A stretch of DNA of 5,938 nucleotides from Desulfobacterales bacterium. GTDB lineage: Bacteria > Desulfobacterota > Dissulfuribacteria > Dissulfuribacterales > JAMONC01. Of this stretch, positions 1-3,474 are shown one piece after another (the stretch's first letter is position 1; every line of letters starts with the position of its first letter). Below the pieces are notes generated by a model, which did not search any database, had not been told where the DNA came from, and saw nothing but the letters and a program-made list of their open reading frames with translations. The stretch lies in the NCBI GenBank assembly GCA_027066725.1, contig JAMONC010000338.1, forward strand, positions 1 to 5,938. The letters run 5' to 3'. Both the position numbers and the translations under genes were made by a program.

Positions 1-52
1 CACTCTTCTTAAAGATTTCTAAGGTATTACATAGAAAGTAACTTAGAAACAT
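1..52 (-). CDS. Start of an unknown ORF leaving the window (3' partial)
   Basis: An ATG at 52-50 begins a frame that stays open for 17 codons to the window edge; the product starts MFLSYFLCNTLEIFKK. The start is credible because a strong Shine-Dalgarno AGGAG (62-58) lies 5 nt upstream and the ATG overlaps the TAA of the preceding 61-codon ORF as TAATG, the usual arrangement for translational coupling. The visible N-terminus is hydrophobic and aromatic, but too short to assign a family or to tell a signal or membrane segment from a soluble start. It could also be a chance open stretch, or the continuation of a frameshifted upstream gene. Function unknown. Confidence 0.35.
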   Translation of the reverse strand, partial: MFLSYFLCNTLEIFKKS

Positions 53-237
53 TAACGCTCCTGCTTTAAAGTTTCATAGTTAATAAAGTAAGACCGAAAG
101 TAGACACTTAACATAGGGAAAAACCTTTCATATAAGTTTATTGCCTTGCGGGAAGAGACACTATCCTTTTCATTTAGTGACTTGTAGTAGGCACCTGTTA
201 TGTAACAGCTTGTAACAATAAATTCCATGAGCTTCAT
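52..237 (-). CDS. Hypothetical 61-aa protein
   Basis: A small ORF starting MKLMEFIVTS and ending ETLKQER, not recognised as a known family. It is rich in Tyr, Phe, Ser and Lys with no clear membrane segment or metal motif. It begins 18 nt after the stop of the Cys/His-rich gene upstream and in the same reading frame, with no other stop in between. No Shine-Dalgarno is visible before the ATG at 237 or the alternative ATG at 228, so translation might depend on coupling or the ORF might be a decayed fragment. In its favour, its stop codon overlaps the start of the next ORF (TAATG), which has a good ribosome binding site. Role unknown. Confidence 0.4.
   Translation of the reverse strand: MKLMEFIVTSCYITGAYYKSLNEKDSVSSRKAINLYERFFPMLSVYFRSYFINYETLKQER
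58..62 (-). promoter_or_regulatory. Shine-Dalgarno AGGAG for the edge ORF
   Basis: The minus strand reads AGGAG followed by CGTTA and then ATG (52-50), giving a 5-nt spacing. It lies inside the last codons of the upstream 61-aa ORF, which fits translational coupling. Confidence 0.5.
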
Positions 238-255
238 AAGATTATCAAGTAATAA

Positions 256-474
256 TTAGCTTGTATGACAAGTATTAGCACAATAATAACAACCATTTAT
301 TCTATTATTTGCCCATTTACTTTTTGCATAGGACACGGCATCATGACATGTTGCATGCCAGCCTAAGTCTATTTGATTTTCTATCAATGGCATGTGTCCA
401 CAGTTAGCATCTTTATTGTGTACTTCATTATCTCCGTTGCTCTGAGTGTTTTTGTTTATAATATAATTTGGCAT
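256..474 (-). CDS. Small Cys/His-rich protein, putative metal-binding (72 aa)
   Basis: The product is 72 aa, starting MPNYIINKN and ending GCYYCANTCHTS. The ATG at 474 is preferred over the in-frame TTG at 489 because AAAAGG (486-481) lies 6 nt upstream of the ATG. The N-terminal 20 residues are polar and probably disordered. The rest carries five cysteines (C25, C43, C62, C65, C69) and histidines H27, H40, H44 and H70. The spacing C62-x2-C65-x3-C69-H70 looks like a metal-binding or redox cluster, and a conserved-looking LGWHATCHDAV segment precedes it. There is no signal peptide or membrane span, so a cytoplasmic location is inferred. The composition looks selected rather than random, but I cannot name a family. 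Metal binding is inference. Confidence 0.62.
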   Translation of the reverse strand: MPNYIINKNTQSNGDNEVHNKDANCGHMPLIENQIDLGWHATCHDAVSYAKSKWANNRINGCYYCANTCHTS

Positions 475-480
475 TTTGAA

Positions 481-486
481 CCTTTT
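481..486 (-). promoter_or_regulatory. Shine-Dalgarno AAAAGG deciding the start of the 72-aa gene
   Basis: AAAAGG on the minus strand sits 6 nt before the ATG at 474. It would lie inside the coding region if the TTG at 489 were used, so it favours the shorter form. Confidence 0.5.
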
Positions 487-535
487 CAAAAAATTAGTTA
501 GAAGAAAATCTTCACCTCTATCCTATCACAGCCCT

Positions 536-565
536 ATAATATCAAGATTGCCAAAAGTTAATCAA
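536..565 (-). promoter_or_regulatory. Candidate sigma-70 promoter for the Cys/His-rich gene
   Basis: Reading leftward, TTGATT (565-560) is followed after 18 nt by TATTAT (541-536). This would place a transcript start near 529, giving a leader of about 55 nt. The -35 match is partial and the region is AT-rich, so chance matches are likely. Confidence 0.3.
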
Positions 566-613
566 AAATATGTCAAATTGCCATACTTTTTATTTTTTTC
601 ATTATATTTTATA

Positions 614-633
614 TTTTATAATAAATTATAAAA
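614..633. repeat. 20-bp AT-only inverted repeat
   Basis: Perfect 9-bp arms (TTTTATAAT and ATTATAAAA) are separated by AA. It lies just downstream of the nuclease remnant's stop codon (654-656) on the minus strand. A hairpin of only A-T pairs with no clean T-run is a weak terminator, and in such AT-rich DNA it may be chance. Confidence 0.4.
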
Positions 634-653
634 CCCCACAAAAACTTAATTTA

Positions 654-1047
654 TTACCGTAAAGATTGACAAGCCACCTCATTACCATCCAATCTCTTCC
701 AACTTGGATTACGATCTGCAAACCATTCTTGAGCTTCTCCCCTGTAGAAAGCTACTGCACATTCTTCTTTGAAGTAGCTCTCCAACGATATTACAATCCA
801 CAACAGAATCACCAAGATTGTCTTCACTTGTGGTAATGTTATTGTCGTTTTCGTAATAGAGACACCGTGTGTAGTTTTGATCTTTATTATAAAGCACTTT
901 ATAGTATCCCTCTGGAACTGCTATACCGTGATCTCCTATTCTCTCTGGAGTATCTAGATACTTAACTACATTGATAATATTTATTTCACCCAAACTTACT
1001 GCTATAAATCTTGCATATCTCTCTGCTTTAATACTATTTGCATTGCA
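654..1047 (-). pseudogene. Remnant of an EndoG/NUC1-type DNA/RNA non-specific endonuclease (C-terminal part, frameshifted)
   Basis: One minus-strand frame, open from a stop at 1050-1048, encodes AERYARFIAVSLGEINI, then RIGDHGIAVPEGYYKVLYN and DSVVDCNI. The order resembles the C-terminal half of endonuclease NS (NUC1) proteins, where a 'v.v..G..y' strand is followed by 'IG...vavP..fyKv'. Near 790-787 this frame switches to unrelated sequence that stops soon after. The adjacent frame continues plausibly as SLESYFKEECAVAFYRG to EVACQSLR and a TAA at 656-654. One missing base would rejoin the two as DCNI-SLESYF. The N-terminal half with the catalytic DRGH motif is absent upstream, where stops occur in all frames. 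The remnant should be inactive. Family assignment is from motif memory; the frameshift could be a sequencing error, but the missing half could not. Confidence 0.58.
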
Positions 1048-1065
1048 TTATCAACTGTTTCATGT

Positions 1066-1182
1066 TTATGTGTAGCTACTTATGTGTTTTTTTGTGGTCG
1101 TTGCTAGAGTTGTTGAAATCACTGTTCCAGTATGCCATAGAGCATAGAAAACATAAACAGTAAAGAGTCCTAAGGATGTCAT
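1066..1182 (-). CDS. Possible small hydrophobic peptide (38 aa) or membrane-protein remnant
   Basis: The frame starting at ATG 1182 encodes a product with one apparent membrane segment (LGLFTVYVFYALW) and a tail rich in Thr and Lys. It has no Shine-Dalgarno. The same frame is open for 14 further codons upstream with similar hydrophobic character, and a neighbouring frame just upstream reads DKGEGKHLKYIK. This suggests either a frameshifted membrane-protein fragment or chance. A good promoter match lies about 25-55 nt upstream. It ends 18 nt before the nuclease remnant frame opens. I do not recognise a family. Confidence 0.22.
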   Translation of the reverse strand: MTSLGLFTVYVFYALWHTGTVISTTLATTTKKHISSYT

Positions 1183-1207
1183 GAAAAGAGGAAAGATATT
1201 TTTATGT

Positions 1208-1237
1208 ATTTTAAATGTTTCCCTTCACCTTTGTCAA
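1208..1237 (-). promoter_or_regulatory. Candidate sigma-70 promoter reading leftward
   Basis: A perfect TTGACA (1237-1232) is followed after 18 nt by TAAAAT (1213-1208, 5/6 match to TATAAT). It would start transcription near 1201, toward the 38-aa ORF and nuclease remnant. The -35 box lies in one arm of a small dyad (GTCAA-gtaa-TTGAC, 1233-1246), which could be an operator or chance. Confidence 0.4.
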
Positions 1238-1301
1238 GTAATTGACTTTATTTAAAATAGTTTATCATATAGTTTTCTTTAAGTATAAAATTAATATTTT
1301 T

Positions 1302-1325
1302 TTAAAGTAGACACGTTTACTTTAA
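1302..1325. repeat. Inverted repeat with 8-bp arms
   Basis: Perfect arms TTAAAGTA (1302-1309) and TACTTTAA (1318-1325) flank an 8-base spacer, GACACGTT. Neither strand has a T-run following the stem, so it does not look like a terminator. A DNA-binding dyad or an end of a lost element are alternatives. Confidence 0.45.
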
Positions 1326-1379
1326 TCAAATAGCACTTGCTATAAGGTATACTATAATAAAAAAGACAACCTAATGGGA

Positions 1380-1413
1380 ATATATAAACTAGGGCATGAT
1401 TAAGCACCCCTAG
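1380..1413 (-). terminator. Candidate intrinsic terminator of the repeat-protein gene
   Basis: On the minus strand, 47 nt after the stop codon, CTAGGG (1413-1408) and CCCTAG (1394-1389) can pair. The stem may be extended by GTG/CAT with one bulge and a CTTAAT loop. TTTATATATT follows. The stem is plausible but the T-tract is interrupted. Confidence 0.38.
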
Positions 1414-1460
1414 GGGGGAAGTGGTAGAAACTCTACTACAAAAAAAAGGGATATGTAAAC

Positions 1461-2969
1461 TTATTTTCTAGCTACTGGAGCGACAATAACTTCATAGGTT
1501 TTTATTTTATACTCTTCCCCCTCTAGTTCTGTCTTGCTGGTACCTGAAGGTTTTAAAATACTTTTAAAGTCTTCCTCTCTATTATTAATTAGTGTAAAGG
1601 TCTCAGGTACTTGTGGTGATGAAAAAAATCCTTTTGATGAGAATTCTAACAGAGCAGGTGAACCATCTATCTCCACCAATAACATATCATTTCTGACTTT
1701 GGCAGTGTTTGTGAAAGAAGTAATAATACATTTATTGTCTTGACACTTATCACTGACTTTTTCATATACATCTTCCCATAAAGATTTATCAAAAGAGGAG
1801 GCCAAAAATGAAATTATTTTATGATTCTTTTCTATACCTTTTTCAGTTATATCATCTGGGTTAACATTAATTTCTTTTAGAAAACCTATGTTCAATAGGT
1901 CAATAATTCTAACTTTTTCCCATTTAGAAACTTCTTCTGGACTTTTAACACCTATCTTTTTTAGTCTATTCATCAAGGTAATCTTTATGCCAAGTGCTCT
2001 CCACTTAGTTGCATCTTCTAAATTAACCCCTGCACTTCTCCATTCAAACATATGCCTACTTGAAATGCCTGCATTTTTCCACTGAGTAACTTCTTCTGCT
2101 GAAAGACCTGATTTCTTTGCAGAAACAATATTATTACTAGAGATTCCTGCCTTTGCCCATTCTTTAATTTCATCAGGGAAGAGTCCAGCCTTTTTCATGT
2201 CACCTATATTGAAAAGAGAAACATCACTTTTTTTCCACTCAAGAACTTCTTCAGCCGTTAAACCTTCTACTTTTAAATTACGTATCATTTGAGGAGATAC
2301 ACCTGCTTGTTTCCACTCTACAACTTCACTAGGAGAAAGCCCATCTTTTTTTAAAGCACTTATATTATGAATAGCCACTGAAACCTCTTTCCACTCAAGA
2401 ACCTCTCCTGGCGTTAGGCCTTCTTTCTTCCAGCGATCAATATCTCGAACCTTGACTCCAGATTTTTTCCACGCAAGAACTTCATCAGAGGAAATTCCTG
2501 CCTGTTTCATTTTTATAATTTGATTATAATTATTTATCCCTATTTTTATCCATCGACTAGCCTCTTCTGGAGAGATTCCTTCTTTTTTCATCTTTCCAAT
2601 AAATGAAATATTTCCTATATTTACACGTTTCCATTTAATAATTTCGTCTATGTCAAGTCCCGCTTTTTTCCACATAGAGACTTCCCTAAAACGTATACCA
2701 GCTTGTTTCCACTTTGATGCCTCTTCAGGAGTCTGCACCCCTATTTTTTTCCAATAACTAGCTCTAATTCCATTAGAGCTAACCTTCGCAAGGCTTAACC
2801 ATTTAGCAGCTTCTTCTAGAGAAATCCCCGCTTCTTTCCAGCTACCGATATAGCTATGGTATACCCCTATGCTTTTCCATTTTGCAATTTCCGACTTAGA
2901 AATACTAGATGCCGATGCAGTATTTGCTAGACAGCAAACTACAAGAACAGAGTAAATTATTTTCTTCAT
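1461..2969 (-). CDS. Exported protein of tandem 13/26-residue W-K-x-x-G repeats (502 aa)
   Basis: The product begins MKKIIYSVLVVCCL and has a typical Sec signal peptide: basic start, hydrophobic core and an AxA-type site, with cleavage expected after A20. Residues 31-377 form 26 units of mostly 13 residues with consensus W-K-K-x-G-[IVL]-S-P-E-E-[VA]-x-[EK]. Units alternate: even ones carry the S/T-P-E-E-[VAI] pattern, odd ones a variable, Ile-containing version. Each repeat probably forms short helices stacking into a superhelix (inference). A non-repetitive domain follows (about 380-502) with two cysteines (C409, C414) that could form a disulfide, then strand-like segments such as DMLLVEIDG. 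No membrane anchor or sorting motif is visible, so a periplasmic or secreted binding or scaffold role is inferred. AAAGGA lies 7 nt before the ATG. The gene is divergent from an XRE regulator. I do not recognise a named family. Confidence 0.92.
   Translation of the reverse strand: MKKIIYSVLVVCCLANTASASSISKSEIAKWKSIGVYHSYIGSWKEAGISLEEAAKWLSLAKVSSNGIRASYWKKIGVQTPEEASKWKQAGIRFREVSMWKKAGLDIDEIIKWKRVNIGNISFIGKMKKEGISPEEASRWIKIGINNYNQIIKMKQAGISSDEVLAWKKSGVKVRDIDRWKKEGLTPGEVLEWKEVSVAIHNISALKKDGLSPSEVVEWKQAGVSPQMIRNLKVEGLTAEEVLEWKKSDVSLFNIGDMKKAGLFPDEIKEWAKAGISSNNIVSAKKSGLSAEEVTQWKNAGISSRHMFEWRSAGVNLEDATKWRALGIKITLMNRLKKIGVKSPEEVSKWEKVRIIDLLNIGFLKEINVNPDDITEKGIEKNHKIISFLASSFDKSLWEDVYEKVSDKCQDNKCIITSFTNTAKVRNDMLLVEIDGSPALLEFSSKGFFSSPQVPETFTLINNREEDFKSILKPSGTSKTELEGEEYKIKTYEVIVAPVARK
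1839..2879 (-). repeat. Coding repeat array: 13 pairs of 13-residue units
   Basis: Unit starts (first residue) fall at 31, 44, 57, 73, 87, 100, 113, 127, 140, 154, 167, 180, 193, 206, 219, 232, 245, 258, 271, 284, 297, 310, 323, 336, 350 and 364. Spacing is exactly 13 from 154 to 336; elsewhere a few units are 14 residues and one is 16. Every odd unit starts with Trp. Even units from 127 on usually start with Met, Leu or Ala (127, 154, 206, 232, 258, 284, 336, 364), with Trp at 180 and 310. Units have diverged, so the array is old rather than a recent expansion. Confidence 0.9.
2910..2969 (-). other. Sec signal peptide of the repeat protein
   Basis: Residues 1-20: Lys-Lys near the start, a hydrophobic core (IIYSVLVVCCLA) and the sequence ASA before the predicted cut after residue 20. 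A lipobox is not convincing, because Val precedes Cys12, so type I cleavage is preferred. Confidence 0.8.
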
Positions 2970-2976
2970 ATTATTT

Positions 2977-2982
2977 TCCTTT
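2977..2982 (-). promoter_or_regulatory. Shine-Dalgarno AAAGGA of the repeat-protein gene
   Basis: AAAGGA on the minus strand is 7 nt upstream of the ATG at 2969, supporting that start together with the signal peptide. Confidence 0.75.
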
Positions 2983-3105
2983 TAAAATTTTAAGTAAACC
3001 TATTTGTAAAAAACATCTTTCTCTTAGTGACATATTCCCTATAAAAGTAGTAAAAAAGCTATAGATGTAGATTTCTAGCAAAAAAGGCTCTATTTGAACA
3101 GTAAT

Positions 3106-3121
3106 TTATCCTATAGGATAA
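3106..3121. promoter_or_regulatory. Perfect 16-bp palindrome, probable XRE operator O1
   Basis: TTATCCTATAGGATAA is its own reverse complement. It lies in the divergent promoter region, 57 bases upstream of the regulator's ATG and about 137 bases from the repeat-protein start. A related copy lies 55 bp further on (centre to centre), about five helical turns. Symmetric operators of this length are typical for dimeric XRE repressors. Binding is inferred. Confidence 0.6.
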
Positions 3122-3130
3122 TGACAAGAC

Positions 3131-3159
3131 TATTATATGGATGTAACCTTATAGATAAT
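3131..3159 (+). promoter_or_regulatory. Candidate -10 elements for the XRE gene
   Basis: Two -10-like hexamers precede the gene: TATTAT (3131-3136), which would put O1 over its -35 region, and GATAAT (3154-3159), which would put O2 over the transcript start. Neither has a good -35 box. Either arrangement would fit repression by the product. Confidence 0.3.
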
Positions 3160-3160
3160 T

Positions 3161-3176
3161 TAACTCTATAGGATAA
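3161..3176. promoter_or_regulatory. Imperfect second operator copy O2 over the XRE ribosome binding site
   Basis: TAACTCTATAGGATAA matches the O1 palindrome at 13 of 16 positions, with the right half intact. It contains the Shine-Dalgarno AGGA (3170-3173), 5 nt before the ATG at 3179. Protein bound here would block transcription through the leader; the overlap suggests autoregulation (inference). Confidence 0.5.
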
Positions 3177-3178
3177 AT

Positions 3179-3457
3179 ATGGATAAGTCACTTTCTATTA
3201 TTGGAGAAAATGAAATTTCTCAATTACATCAAACAATTGGAATAGTTGTTAAGAAGCTACGAGAAGAACAAAATATCTCTCAATTAGATATGGCATTGTC
3301 TATTGGAATCAAGTCAGTGGCATTCTATTCAAATTGTGAAAACAATAAATATGATAAACATTTTAATGTTGAACATCTCTATAAGATAGTAGAAATACTG
3401 GGGGTATCGCTATCTGTTTTCTTTTTAGAAGTGGAAGGCGTAGACAAGCAGAATTAA
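3179..3457 (+). CDS. XRE-family (Cro/CI-type) helix-turn-helix regulator, 92 aa
   Basis: A single-domain DNA-binding protein. Residues about 19-81 form the XRE fold: IGIVVKKLREEQNIS is helix 1, QLDMALSIG helix 2, IKSVAFYSNCENN the recognition helix region, and VEHLYKIVEILGVSLSVFF the closing helices. The pattern, especially the segment after the recognition helix leading into HLYKI, resembles short XRE proteins remembered from Campylobacterota. There is no sensor or peptidase domain, so it probably acts as a dimeric repressor of its own promoter. The start is supported by AGGA 5 nt upstream. Two palindrome-like sites lie upstream, one overlapping that ribosome binding site. It is divergent from the repeat-protein gene and convergent with the helicase gene; 17 bases separate the convergent stop codons, with no clear terminator. 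Whether it controls the repeat protein is inference. Confidence 0.92.
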   Translation: MDKSLSIIGENEISQLHQTIGIVVKKLREEQNISQLDMALSIGIKSVAFYSNCENNKYDKHFNVEHLYKIVEILGVSLSVFFLEVEGVDKQN

Positions 3458-3474
3458 TAATCTCCGAGTTTAAG

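Larger units (their letters stand above)
1048..1460. other. Gene-poor gap of 413 bases
   Basis: No well-supported gene lies here. The gap holds a possible 38-codon hydrophobic ORF (1066-1182, minus) with a promoter-like sequence upstream, a 24-bp inverted repeat (1302-1325), an isolated TATAAT on the plus strand (1353-1358) without a convincing -35 box, and a GC-rich patch with two hairpins (1389-1439) just past the repeat-protein stop. Together with the nuclease remnant it reads as decayed DNA, though a small RNA cannot be excluded. Confidence 0.5.

Noticed and set aside
97..110. AAAGTAGACAC shared with 1304-1314 as element ends
   Set aside because: Only 11 bp match, one copy lies in an ORF, and no transposase remnant or target duplication was seen between them.
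1181..1255. 24-codon plus-strand ORF (MKRGKIFLCILN...) with AAGGA 4 nt upstream
   Set aside because: Very short, antisense to the other small ORF, no promoter or homology visible; the ribosome binding site match is likely chance.
1421..1447. Hairpin GTGGTAGA/TCTACTAC next to an eight-A run as a terminator
   Set aside because: On the plus strand A, not T, follows the stem; on the minus strand the T-run precedes the stem. Neither direction is a canonical intrinsic terminator.
1534..1743. 69-codon plus-strand open frame
   Set aside because: It lies antisense inside the C-terminal coding region of the repeat protein and its product has no recognisable features.
1888..2085. 65-codon plus-strand open frame
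   Set aside because: Antisense shadow of the repeat array; hydrophobic residues arise from reading the Lys/Glu codons backward.
2932..2937. Lipoprotein signal (Cys12/Cys13) on the repeat protein
   Set aside because: The residues before the cysteines (L-V-V) do not fit a lipobox, and a clear AxA site follows at residues 18-20.
3458..3474. Bidirectional terminator between the XRE and helicase genes
   Set aside because: The 17-base gap has no inverted repeat or T-run.
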